DNA of 64,000 bases from an uncultured Bacteroidales bacterium. GTDB taxonomy: Bacteria; Bacteroidota; Bacteroidia; Bacteroidales; Bacteroidaceae. The DNA is taken from NCBI GenBank assembly GCA_902801485.1, contig CADCIP010000004.1, positions 94,525-158,524 on the forward strand. The letters are read 5' to 3'. The notes under the pieces are model-generated. The model made no database searches. It saw only the letters and a list, made by a program, of their open reading frames with translations, and was not told where the DNA came from. Both the position numbers and the translations under genes were made by a program. Shown here one piece after another: positions 34,110-42,891 of the stretch (position 1 is its first letter; each line of letters starts with the position of its first letter).

Positions 34110-36506
34110 ATGAAGAAAACATTATTTGTCGCTTTGCTGCTACTTACTGCCTTAGCAGGTCAGGCAAAAGAGAAAACAGTGGTATGGGAACAGCCTTGCA
34201 CCGAAGTGAACACAAAGATTGAAGGATTCTTCAGCCCCCTGCTGGAAATCAGACGAGTGGAATTCGCCAAGGACGAGACGCGTGTCTTTATGCACATCGC
34301 CAGCCGTCCGGAAAATTGGGTAAGAATCAGTTCGCAGTCGTACCTTCGTGCCGACGGCAAGAAGTACGCCCTCAAGAGCCTGGACGGAATGGGAACGGAC
34401 AAGGAAACTTATCTGACCGACCACGGATATGTGGATGCCGTGTTCCACTTTGAGCCAATGCCTATGAACACGCAACGCTTCGACTTTACGGAAGGTGACG
34501 AAAATGGTGCCTGGCAACTGCTGGGCGTAGAGCAGCCCTCTACCAGAGCCGGCAAGTTGTTCCCCTCTAACTGGCGCAACACCGAGACGGGCGACTGGGA
34601 CATCAGCTTCTATGACGAATGCGCCATTTACGACTGCCAGTTCTGGAACTACAAAGAGAAGGAGCAGACGGGAGACAAATACACCATCGTGCTGGAAAAC
34701 GGCGGCAAGGAGATAACCGTGAGTGTTGACAAGAACAAGGGCGGCAAGCGCAATATCACCATCGACGGTAAGACGGGCCAGTACGATCTGATCAGCAGCA
34801 TCACCCTGCCCGACTATCCCCAGAAGGACACAAGAACAGACTTCAAGGATACCCATTACCAGACGGATACCGTAACCTTCGTAGGATGGCTAAAGGATAT
34901 GCCGGAGGGGATGAAGAAGGAGGGCAATGAGTACAGTATATCGGTTTACGACGATATCTTCATGGAACATTCCAATTCGAAGAAAAGCTACGCCAAGATG
35001 GATTCACTGGGACGCTTCGTGATGAAGATTCCCATGTTGAACAGCACCGATGTGTACTACGACTGGGACCGTACCTATATCCGAACCCTCTTTGAGCCGG
35101 GCGAGACCTACCTGATGCTGTACGACTTCAAGGGCGGACACAAGCTATTCATGGGCAAGAACTGCCGCCTGCAGAACGAGACGCTGGCTAATCCCATCCA
35201 ATGGGGTTTCCGCTATGCCCGTGAAGAAAATATGGAGAAAGACCAAGCACTGGCCTTCATGCAGGGCCTGAAGGACGACAAAGCAGATGCTCTGCACGAA
35301 CTGGAGAAGGTGGTTGCAGCACGCCCCAACATCTCTGACCGCTACATCAATTACCTGAAGGGACATTACGATGCGGACATGTTCTGCAATCTTATGCAGG
35401 GTCGTTACCACATGAAAAACCGTCAGGTTCCTGCTGAAGTCATGGACTATGCCAATCAGTACTGGCAGCAACTCCCCCAACCTTACACGCTTTATCGCGA
35501 GCTCAATACATTCTGGATAGACTATATCTTTCAACTTGTGTCAGATCGCTTCTATATCAGGTTAGGCCATGGCTATACTCATGCGGACAGCAAATTATAT
35601 CCGATTATCCTCAGGAAATACAGAGAAGCAGGAAAGGTGAAGATTACTGACGAGGAACTGGACATTGTCGAGCGCTATGGCGATGGATTCGCCAAATATT
35701 CCGGTTACATGGATGGAGACGAGGAAGCAAAGAAAGCCCATGAAAAGTTCTTTGCATCTGACCTGCCCAAACAATTCAATGCCATATATGAGCGCGAAGA
35801 TATCGGACAGGCTCTTACGGAGGAATACCCGCTGTTTGACACCTATCGTGCCCTCAGCGTTCTGGATTCCATTGGCTGCGACCAAGACATGCGTGATATC
35901 ATCGTTGTCAACAAGTTATCCCTTATCCTTGAACAAATTCGCGAGCCTCTGACAGAACATGTGATGCAATTTGTGGAGGAAAACGTGAAGATGCCGGCAG
36001 CCAAGGCATTCCTGAAAGCGCAGAACGAGAAGTATCTGGCTATTCAGCGCAGAGATATCTCCAAGTCGCAAAGTATAAAATCTGCTGAAGATGTAGCTAA
36101 CATGAGCGATGGTGAGCAGATACTGCGCAAACTGACTGAGCCCTACAGGGGCAAAATCATCCTGATGGATATCTGGGGAACATGGTGCGGCCCCTGCAAA
36201 GCTGCCTTGAAGAATAGCCAAGAAGAATACAAAAGCCTGAAGGACTATGACTTGGTTTATCTGTATCTGGCCAACAACAGCCCCGATGATACCTGGAAGA
36301 ACATCATAAAGGAATACGAAGTATTAGGCGACAACGTGGTTCATTACAATCTGCCCAAAGCCCAGCAGAGCGCCATAGAGCATTTCATTGGGGTAACAGC
36401 CTTTCCCACCTATAAACTTATCGACCGCGAAGGAAATGTGTTGGATGTAAATGCTGACCCTCGCGACCTATTTGCCCTGAAAAAGCTGTTGGACAAGTTG
36501 AAGTGA
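34110..36506 (+). CDS. Exported TlpA-like thioredoxin-fold protein
   Basis: 798 residues with signal peptide (MKKTLFVALLLLTALAGQAK). The first 670 or so are not a family I recognise: beta-rich at first, then helical, like the long N-terminal extensions of Bacteroidetes AhpC/TlpA proteins. The C-terminal domain is thioredoxin-like with DIWGTWCGPCKAAL (WCGPC near residue 691) and a cis-proline segment VTAFPTYKLI. It probably reduces or oxidises disulfides of exported proteins in the periplasm. Followed 88 bp later by the tandem esterase gene. Confidence 0.88.
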   Translation: MKKTLFVALLLLTALAGQAKEKTVVWEQPCTEVNTKIEGFFSPLLEIRRVEFAKDETRVFMHIASRPENWVRISSQSYLRADGKKYALKSLDGMGTDKETYLTDHGYVDAVFHFEPMPMNTQRFDFTEGDENGAWQLLGVEQPSTRAGKLFPSNWRNTETGDWDISFYDECAIYDCQFWNYKEKEQTGDKYTIVLENGGKEITVSVDKNKGGKRNITIDGKTGQYDLISSITLPDYPQKDTRTDFKDTHYQTDTVTFVGWLKDMPEGMKKEGNEYSISVYDDIFMEHSNSKKSYAKMDSLGRFVMKIPMLNSTDVYYDWDRTYIRTLFEPGETYLMLYDFKGGHKLFMGKNCRLQNETLANPIQWGFRYAREENMEKDQALAFMQGLKDDKADALHELEKVVAARPNISDRYINYLKGHYDADMFCNLMQGRYHMKNRQVPAEVMDYANQYWQQLPQPYTLYRELNTFWIDYIFQLVSDRFYIRLGHGYTHADSKLYPIILRKYREAGKVKITDEELDIVERYGDGFAKYSGYMDGDEEAKKAHEKFFASDLPKQFNAIYEREDIGQALTEEYPLFDTYRALSVLDSIGCDQDMRDIIVVNKLSLILEQIREPLTEHVMQFVEENVKMPAAKAFLKAQNEKYLAIQRRDISKSQSIKSAEDVANMSDGEQILRKLTEPYRGKIILMDIWGTWCGPCKAALKNSQEEYKSLKDYDLVYLYLANNSPDDTWKNIIKEYEVLGDNVVHYNLPKAQQSAIEHFIGVTAFPTYKLIDREGNVLDVNADPRDLFALKKLLDKLK

Positions 36507-36524
36507 AGCGGCAAACGATAACTT

Positions 36525-36575
36525 TAATCGGTTAGCGGTTAGCGTTATAAATGGTAAATGAAACAACTTATAAAC
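36525..36575. repeat. GGTTAGC and TAAATGG word repeat
   Basis: A short run ATCGGTTAGCGGTTAGCG followed by ATAAATGGTAAATGAAAC in the spacer before the tandem esterase. The same words are at 9692-9764, 19909-19955 and 57925-57966. Confidence 0.65.
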
Positions 36576-36594
36576 TAAATAAAAACAAATAACG

Positions 36595-38316
36595 ATGAGA
36601 AAGTTTATTCTTCTATTAGCCCTTTTCTGTTCCCTGACGGGATTTGCATGGGAACGACAGAGTGTATGGCCCAAGGGCAAGATGCCTGATGCGCAGGAAC
36701 ATCAGATTGCGGCAATGACAAACGAAACGGGAGCCGAAGGCTTCAAACCCGAGAAGTTCAGGACAGCTTATCTGGAGTGGTTCGAGAAGCCCGAGAAGCC
36801 CAACGGATGCTGCATGATTCTTATCTCGGGCGGCGGATATTATAACTGCTGCGACGTGGGTCTTATCAAGCAATGGCACGAGCGCTTTACAGCCCTTGGC
36901 TACCAGTGTGTGAACTTTGTATATCGCACACCAAGGCCCGTTGGCTTACCTATCTACCAGACAGCTTGGGAAGACGGACAGCGTGCCGTCCGCATGGTGC
37001 GCAGTCAGGCCAAGAAGCGCGGCTTCGACCCCGAGCACATAGGAACCATCTCTATGTCTGCCGGCTCTCATCTGGCCGTTCTCCTTGCTACCAGTTCCCA
37101 GACTCCCGCCTATGAGCCTGTTGACAAACTGGATACCGTTCCCTGCCACATCAACTGGGCCATTGCCGATGCACCCGCCTATGTGACTACCGACGGCGAA
37201 CTGGGCACACCTGCCACCCAGCAGGGTTACGGCCCTGACATCAAGTTAAGTACTTGTTTTAAGTTCGACGAGAAGACTTGTCCCATGAGTCTGCATCATG
37301 GCGGCATGGACGAATATACGCCCAATGGCTCCACCCTTATCTATAGAGAGTTGCGCAAGCGTAAGATTCCTGCCGAACTTCACCTCTACCCCAACAAGCG
37401 GCACGGTGCTTTCGGTTTGGACCGGGCCATTGAGTTCCTGACTCAGTTGGGAATCCCCGGCCCTGTTGCTCCCGAAGAGGATTTGATGAAGCGCTATCCC
37501 AGCGACGATGCCCGTAAGGAGAAGGTTACGCAGGATGTTTGGCCCGAGGGCAAGATGCCCCTGGCACAAGACCATCAGTGCAAACCTTATATAGAATGGA
37601 ACTTCCCGAAGGAGCTGAAAACGAAGGCCATACAGATTATCTACTCTGGCGGAAGCTATGAGGGCAACAACCCCGACGGATTCGAGGTGGCTCCTGCACG
37701 CCGTTACCTGAACGAATTGGGTATGACGGTTGTGACGATGAAGTATCGCACGCCTCGTCCCAAGGGAATGCCCAAGCACATTACTGCCTGGCAAGACTTG
37801 CAGAGAGCCATCAAGTTGGTGCGCAGTCAGGCAGAGAAATACGGCCTCGACCCTAATAATATAGGTATTATGGGAAGCTCGGCAGGCGGTCATCTTACGC
37901 TGATGGGTGTTACATCCTCGCAGCAGCAGTCGTACTTGCCTATAGACAATGTAGATAAGCAACCCTGTAATGTTCAGTGGGGAATCGGCATCTATCCGGC
38001 CTACGCGCTTACGGATGGTGGCGAAGTTCACAATACGACAGGCGGCAACGACGACAGCGCCATTCTGGTTCCTGAGTTCAACTTCGACCTAAAGACCGCT
38101 CCCATGCTCTTTATTCATGGTGATGCCGATGTATGGGCCGCCATGAATTCGGTTAAGACTTGGGAAAAGATGCGAGCCATGGGCATACAGAGCGAGTTGC
38201 ATACGTTGGCCCTGCGTCCGCATTGCTTCCAGCGTAACGCTTCTCCCGGCACAGGAAGTTACACCTGGCTGGAACGCATCAGTGAGTTCCTGAAAGAAAA
38301 GGGAATCCTTAAGTAG
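36595..38316 (+). CDS. Exported protein with two tandem alpha/beta-hydrolase domains
   Basis: 573 residues, signal peptide MRKFILLLALFCSLTGFAW. Two related hydrolase domains (about 20-290 and 310-573) both begin with VWPxGKMPxAQxHQ. Each has the ISGGGYYNC/IYSGGSYEG oxyanion region, YRTPRPxGxP, a nucleophile elbow and a C-terminal Asp/His. In domain 2 the elbow is GSSAGGHL, as in acetyl-xylan-esterase-like BD-FAE proteins; in domain 1 it is SMSAGSHL, with Ser in place of the first Gly. Probably deacetylates plant or host glycans. A 74-bp piece nearly identical to its 3' end lies at 46501-46574. Confidence 0.85.
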   Translation: MRKFILLLALFCSLTGFAWERQSVWPKGKMPDAQEHQIAAMTNETGAEGFKPEKFRTAYLEWFEKPEKPNGCCMILISGGGYYNCCDVGLIKQWHERFTALGYQCVNFVYRTPRPVGLPIYQTAWEDGQRAVRMVRSQAKKRGFDPEHIGTISMSAGSHLAVLLATSSQTPAYEPVDKLDTVPCHINWAIADAPAYVTTDGELGTPATQQGYGPDIKLSTCFKFDEKTCPMSLHHGGMDEYTPNGSTLIYRELRKRKIPAELHLYPNKRHGAFGLDRAIEFLTQLGIPGPVAPEEDLMKRYPSDDARKEKVTQDVWPEGKMPLAQDHQCKPYIEWNFPKELKTKAIQIIYSGGSYEGNNPDGFEVAPARRYLNELGMTVVTMKYRTPRPKGMPKHITAWQDLQRAIKLVRSQAEKYGLDPNNIGIMGSSAGGHLTLMGVTSSQQQSYLPIDNVDKQPCNVQWGIGIYPAYALTDGGEVHNTTGGNDDSAILVPEFNFDLKTAPMLFIHGDADVWAAMNSVKTWEKMRAMGIQSELHTLALRPHCFQRNASPGTGSYTWLERISEFLKEKGILK

Positions 38317-38330
38317 TCGGCTTTTACCGT

Positions 38331-39692
38331 TTACCGCCTGTTGGCCTTGTACCAATCACAAACTTTCTTTGCTAATTTGCGGGCAAGACGTGGATTCTGA
38401 CTGACTAAGTTGGTGGTTTCATTACGGTCTGCTTCGAGGTTGTAAAGTTCCATGTCGGTGCAGTTGTCATTGCAAAGAAGTTTCCACTTGCCTCGGCGTA
38501 TGGCCAAATGGGGACTTTTGTTTTCCTTCCTTCCCGGGAAGTTGAAACTTTTGTTACGGCCGAAGTCCCACATCAAGTCCTTGCTGCGACTCTTGGTATT
38601 CTTCCCCAAGAGTTGGCGTGACATATCTTCGCCTCTGCTTTCATAACCTTTTTCGACGGGAATGCCAGCCATCTTGCAGAGTGAAGGATAGAGATCCATA
38701 GCGCTGAGAATTGTTGTATTATTGCGTTCGCCGGCCTTTATCTTGGCAGGATACCGAATAATGAACGGCATGTTGATGCCACCTTCATAGAGGCTGTTCT
38801 TCGCACCTCGCATCCCTAAGGTTCGGCGTTGCATAAAGCTGGGTGCGGGTCCGTTGTCGCTGGTAAAGATGACGATGGTATTGTCTGTAAGCCCCAGCCT
38901 GTCTAATTCGTCAAGGAAACGTCCCAATTGAATGTCCATCTCCTTCAGTACAGGCTCGAAGGCATCTTCTTTTTCCCACCTTTCTCGCATCTCGGCAAAT
39001 GCCTCCGGAACCCAGGGCGTATGCATGTCATCCGGCCATAGGTTCAGGAAGAAGGGCTTGCCATTCTGCCGACGGATGAACTCGAGGCTCTTATCTACAA
39101 AATATGCTGTTCTGTTCCAACGCTTTACACTATCAGAGGCAGCCCATATCCAATTTGTGGAGGTGATGATTGGGTCAGGGTCTGGACTCTCGTAAGTGGA
39201 AACGTGTTCGTCGTATCCATAGTTTTCGAAGCCAGGAGCATCCGTCACGTCCCTACCACCACCAAGATGCCATTTTCCAATGTGAGCAGTAGCATAGCCA
39301 GCCTGTTGGAAAGCCCTTGCTATGCTGGGAGCAGAAGGATTAAGATAGTCGAGTTGCTCCACCCTTCTGTTGGCAGCTCTGGTGTCCATAAAGGTGTTTA
39401 TCCCATGCTCCACCGGGAACTGGCCTGTAATGAGTCCGCATCTCGAAGGTGAACTGACTGGTGCGGCAGAATAGTATTGCGTGAAGCTGAGTCCCTGCTG
39501 CGCCAGACGGTCGATATGGGGAGTCGGGGTATAGGAACCTCCGAAACAGCTGACGTCGCCGATGCCCATATCATCGATGTACATGATAATGACATTAGGC
39601 TGTTTGTCCTGAGCGCAGAGTGTTACAGGCAGGATGGCAAGTCCCGTCAGCATTTCCGAATAACGGGATAATGAAGTAAATCTCCTTTTCAT
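38331..39692 (-). CDS. Serine-type sulfatase (first)
   Basis: Exported S1-family sulfatase of 453 residues. N-terminal signal; YIDDMGIGD calcium site; activation motif S80-S-P-S-R-CGLITG, with Ser (not Cys) as the formylglycine precursor, which needs an anaerobic radical-SAM maturase not seen in this window; HIGKWHLGG; FTSDNGPAP. The ATG overlaps the stop of the sulfatase gene upstream by 4 bp, so the pair is translationally coupled. Substrate unknown; mucin, glycosaminoglycan or algal sulfates are possible. Confidence 0.93.
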   Translation of the reverse strand: MKRRFTSLSRYSEMLTGLAILPVTLCAQDKQPNVIIMYIDDMGIGDVSCFGGSYTPTPHIDRLAQQGLSFTQYYSAAPVSSPSRCGLITGQFPVEHGINTFMDTRAANRRVEQLDYLNPSAPSIARAFQQAGYATAHIGKWHLGGGRDVTDAPGFENYGYDEHVSTYESPDPDPIITSTNWIWAASDSVKRWNRTAYFVDKSLEFIRRQNGKPFFLNLWPDDMHTPWVPEAFAEMRERWEKEDAFEPVLKEMDIQLGRFLDELDRLGLTDNTIVIFTSDNGPAPSFMQRRTLGMRGAKNSLYEGGINMPFIIRYPAKIKAGERNNTTILSAMDLYPSLCKMAGIPVEKGYESRGEDMSRQLLGKNTKSRSKDLMWDFGRNKSFNFPGRKENKSPHLAIRRGKWKLLCNDNCTDMELYNLEADRNETTNLVSQNPRLARKLAKKVCDWYKANRR

Positions 39693-42670
39693 CTTTTAAT
39701 AATCTTTTTGGCTGATCCGTCGCTCATACGGATGATATTAATGCCGGGCAGGAAATCCTTGATTCTGCGTCCCAGCAAGTCGTAAACTCCCTCTAGATTA
39801 TCCATGGGGGAGAGAAGGGGTTTGGACAGCCCTGTGATAATATCGCTTGCCACAGCGTCGAGTGTCCAAAAAGATCGGTGATTGGTTCCTGCTGTTGCAG
39901 CATAGGTCTGAACAAGACAATCTGCCTGATTGCTCTCGGCACGCAAATTAAGACCGATAGTGCCGGATGAGAAGTCATTAGGCTTTACAGAGGTGCAGGC
40001 AAATCCATATCGCCCGCCCTCCGAAGCCTGTGCCGCCACTCTATACTCTACACCTTCAGAGCCCATGCAGATAATTGTGCCGGATGTTTTTTCATAACCC
40101 TGAATATAACGTCCGGTCTGTACGTTGCGGATATGATAACAATGAGTATTGGTTGTGGGCTCGAAGGTCCAGTAGGCAGCATCGCCAACCTTTCCTTCAC
40201 AGGAAATTCGATTATCATTCTCCATATTATCCACCATGTAAGCAGGTGTGCCGGAGAAGTTGCGAATGGTGTAGGCATGATCCTTCAATGGCCAGTCCCC
40301 CGCAGGTGGGTTATCATCTCCTTTGGGTAAATAAGGTGATGGGTCGAATGTGTTATCTCGTATTTGCCGTATCTCGTCGGCGGAAAGGACACCTTTAAAG
40401 AACCATGCATCATCTATGTAGCCTTTGAAGTAATCCTTTCCCGCCTTGTGTCCTCCTATACGGAAACCACCTGTGCATGGTTCAAAGGAACCTACAGAAA
40501 TGGTGCAGTCGCGTTCGCCATTAATATAATAGGTAATACTTTGTTCCACAGGATCGCATACGATAGCTACGTGCTGCCAGGTGCCTGGCTTGAGCGAACC
40601 GGCTGTTGCACGATGTTGGTTACCTCCGAGAAAGTTGTTGTACAGAAAGGTTGGCGTGCCGCCGCCCGTTGGTGCCTCTGCACGTGCGTAGAGATAGATA
40701 CGACCTGTGCCTGCATTGTCTTTCTGTGCCAGTATAATCTCGTCGCGGAAATAGACACCGTTGTCGCTCTGACTGCCTGCACCTGGAGCAGTGGTGTTCT
40801 CGTCATAAACCCAAGCGCAGAAGGTGCTCTGAGTGATACGTGTGTCGAAGATGCCTGTGGTGTTGAGGTCCACATACTGGGCATTGCCGTTCAGATGCAG
40901 GGCATTCCCTAATTTTCCTGTACCATAGGTGATGCCGTTGGTACTTGGTGTGAGAACATACTTAGAAGGTGATGCGTCGTCCAGATTCCCGTCGAACGGA
41001 TAGTGGAATATAAGTTCGGTCTTTGTCTCTGGAATGTCATCGGGAACGTTAAGGCCGACACTCTTTGCCCATGTGTTCCAAAGGGTTTTCATCTCACGGA
41101 CTTTCTGGGGATATTCAGCAGCAAGATTATTAGTCTCTGACAGGTCGTGTTCCAAGTCAAACAACTGCCATCCGCCATTGGCGAGAGCCGTCAGGCGCCA
41201 GTTGCCCTTGCGGACAGCCTTGCCGTTCTCATGCTCCCAATACATGGTGCGCTCATTTTCCCATTTGTCTTTTTCCTGAAGCAAAGGCACAAAGCTTCGA
41301 GCCTCTTCGCAGAGCGGCTTGATGCTATTGCCACCATAAAAGGATGGATAAGATGCCTCGGCCAGCTCCAGACAGGTAGGCATAACATCCAGGAAGGTAC
41401 AGGGCTGGTTCATGATGGTACCCTCCTTTTCCTTGGCCATACCTGCGGGCCAATGAACGATGGTGGGCGCTGCCGTTCCTCCGTGGAATTGTGTTGTCTT
41501 CCAGTAGCGATAAGGTGTGTTGACTGCTCCCGCCCAACCGGTATGCAGATAATTATAAGTAAGTTGTCCGCCCGGGGTGGGTGAGTTGTGTACTACCATC
41601 TGGCCGCTACGGGTGCGGTCGTGACGGTCAAAGTCTCCAATGTTGTAGTTCTCGCTCGAAGCTCCGTTGTCAGAGGTAAATATTATGATGGTATTATCAT
41701 ATATACCCCTCCGCTTCAATTCGTCAATGATACGGCCTATATTCTGATCCACACAATCTATCATGGCAGCATGAACCTCCATATTGGCAGATTGGAAGGT
41801 TTTGTTCGTCTCGTCTTCCCATTTGCGACCGGAGGCATTAGCGGCCACAGGCATCTCTTCGGCGGAAATAAGGCCTAGTTCCTGCATCTTCTTGTAGCGA
41901 CGTTCACGCATAGCGTCCCATCCGTCATCATACTTGCCCTTGTATTTAGCAATGTCCTGAGGTTTGGCTTGAACGGGCCAGTGCGGTTCCTGGAAGGCTA
42001 CATACATAAAGAAGGGTTTGCCGTCGGCAGTCATCTCGTCCATCATGTCGATGGCCTTATCTGCCACAAAGTCCGCATAGTAGAAATCCTTAGGGATGCT
42101 ATCGGTAAAGATGGCTTCCTCGTTATGTACCATCGAGAAGGGATCAAAGTGGTCCGTAACACCCCAAATGGTGCCCCAATGTTGTTCAAAGCCTCGGTTA
42201 CATGGATAGGTTTCAATAGGAGCAAAGGGACGGTTGTTGAAATAATTCTGATGTGAGAGCCATGCCATCTGATCTGCATTGTTACCTATGCCTTTGGTAA
42301 GCGAGAGATGCCACTTGCCGCTCATACCTGTATGATAGCCGGCATCTTTCAGCACTTCTGGAATGGTAACGCAGTCGCGTGTCAGACTCTGTCCCATACC
42401 CGTAATACCCACAGTTTGGGCATAGCGGCCCGTAAGGAGTTGGGCTCTGGAAGGACAACTACGACCAGAGTTGTAGAACTGTGTGAAGCGCATACCTGAG
42501 GCTGCAAGTGCATTCAGGTTGGGGCTCTCTACTTCCCCGCCGAAACACTGAAGGTCAGAATACCCCATATCATCAACTACGATGAGCATGATGTTGGGTC
42601 TGTCTGACTGTGCTGCACAAATAGCGGGCAATAGAGCAGCAGAAGAGAACAGAAGCTTCTTAGTTTTCAT
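39689..42670 (-). CDS. Serine-type sulfatase with LamG-like and lectin-like C-terminal modules
   Basis: 993 residues. Signal peptide; sulfatase domain to about 525 with VVDDMGYSD, S71-C-P-S-R-AQLLTG (Ser-type), GKWHLS and FTSDNGASS; a LamG/jelly-roll domain (about 543-735, HYPFDGNLDDAS ... YFKGYIDDAWFFKGVLSADEI); a module at about 790-935 ending AGTNHRSFW that is shared with the next gene upstream; and a short tail VYDLLGRRIKDFLPGINI. The extra domains probably bind the glycan. Part of a minus-strand unit with the small ORF at 42696 and the gene at 42892. Confidence 0.92.
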   Translation of the reverse strand: MKTKKLLFSSAALLPAICAAQSDRPNIMLIVVDDMGYSDLQCFGGEVESPNLNALAASGMRFTQFYNSGRSCPSRAQLLTGRYAQTVGITGMGQSLTRDCVTIPEVLKDAGYHTGMSGKWHLSLTKGIGNNADQMAWLSHQNYFNNRPFAPIETYPCNRGFEQHWGTIWGVTDHFDPFSMVHNEEAIFTDSIPKDFYYADFVADKAIDMMDEMTADGKPFFMYVAFQEPHWPVQAKPQDIAKYKGKYDDGWDAMRERRYKKMQELGLISAEEMPVAANASGRKWEDETNKTFQSANMEVHAAMIDCVDQNIGRIIDELKRRGIYDNTIIIFTSDNGASSENYNIGDFDRHDRTRSGQMVVHNSPTPGGQLTYNYLHTGWAGAVNTPYRYWKTTQFHGGTAAPTIVHWPAGMAKEKEGTIMNQPCTFLDVMPTCLELAEASYPSFYGGNSIKPLCEEARSFVPLLQEKDKWENERTMYWEHENGKAVRKGNWRLTALANGGWQLFDLEHDLSETNNLAAEYPQKVREMKTLWNTWAKSVGLNVPDDIPETKTELIFHYPFDGNLDDASPSKYVLTPSTNGITYGTGKLGNALHLNGNAQYVDLNTTGIFDTRITQSTFCAWVYDENTTAPGAGSQSDNGVYFRDEIILAQKDNAGTGRIYLYARAEAPTGGGTPTFLYNNFLGGNQHRATAGSLKPGTWQHVAIVCDPVEQSITYYINGERDCTISVGSFEPCTGGFRIGGHKAGKDYFKGYIDDAWFFKGVLSADEIRQIRDNTFDPSPYLPKGDDNPPAGDWPLKDHAYTIRNFSGTPAYMVDNMENDNRISCEGKVGDAAYWTFEPTTNTHCYHIRNVQTGRYIQGYEKTSGTIICMGSEGVEYRVAAQASEGGRYGFACTSVKPNDFSSGTIGLNLRAESNQADCLVQTYAATAGTNHRSFWTLDAVASDIITGLSKPLLSPMDNLEGVYDLLGRRIKDFLPGINIIRMSDGSAKKIIKR

Positions 42671-42695
42671 ATGCGTTTGTGGTTGTAATCTTTAT

Positions 42696-42866
42696 TTATT
42701 CTTCGGGGGTGCTTTCATCACTCCAAATGTCCCATTCTGCTTTCTTCGTTAGGGCATCACCACCGTCCACTGTGGTGTCATTGTTGATTACAAGGCTCTC
42801 TGCCAGCATGCTGATAACATCAGCCGATTCTTCCCGAAGTACTGGAACAATATATTTTTTCATCAT
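42696..42866 (-). CDS. Small conserved peptide (56 residues)
   Basis: Starts MMKKYIVPVLREESADV, then MLAESLVINNDTTVDGGDA and an acidic end with WDIWSD. The start at 42866 or 42863 is chosen because the upstream part of the frame overlaps the preceding gene. A clear paralogue is at the right window edge (63886-64000). Such 50-60-residue peptides with a MKKYI.P start and an acidic tail are, as I recall, frequent in Prevotella; function unknown. Lies between two secreted-protein genes of the same operon. Confidence 0.7.
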   Translation of the reverse strand: MMKKYIVPVLREESADVISMLAESLVINNDTTVDGGDALTKKAEWDIWSDESTPEE

Positions 42867-42891
42867 GTTATTATGAATCTTAAATTTCGAA

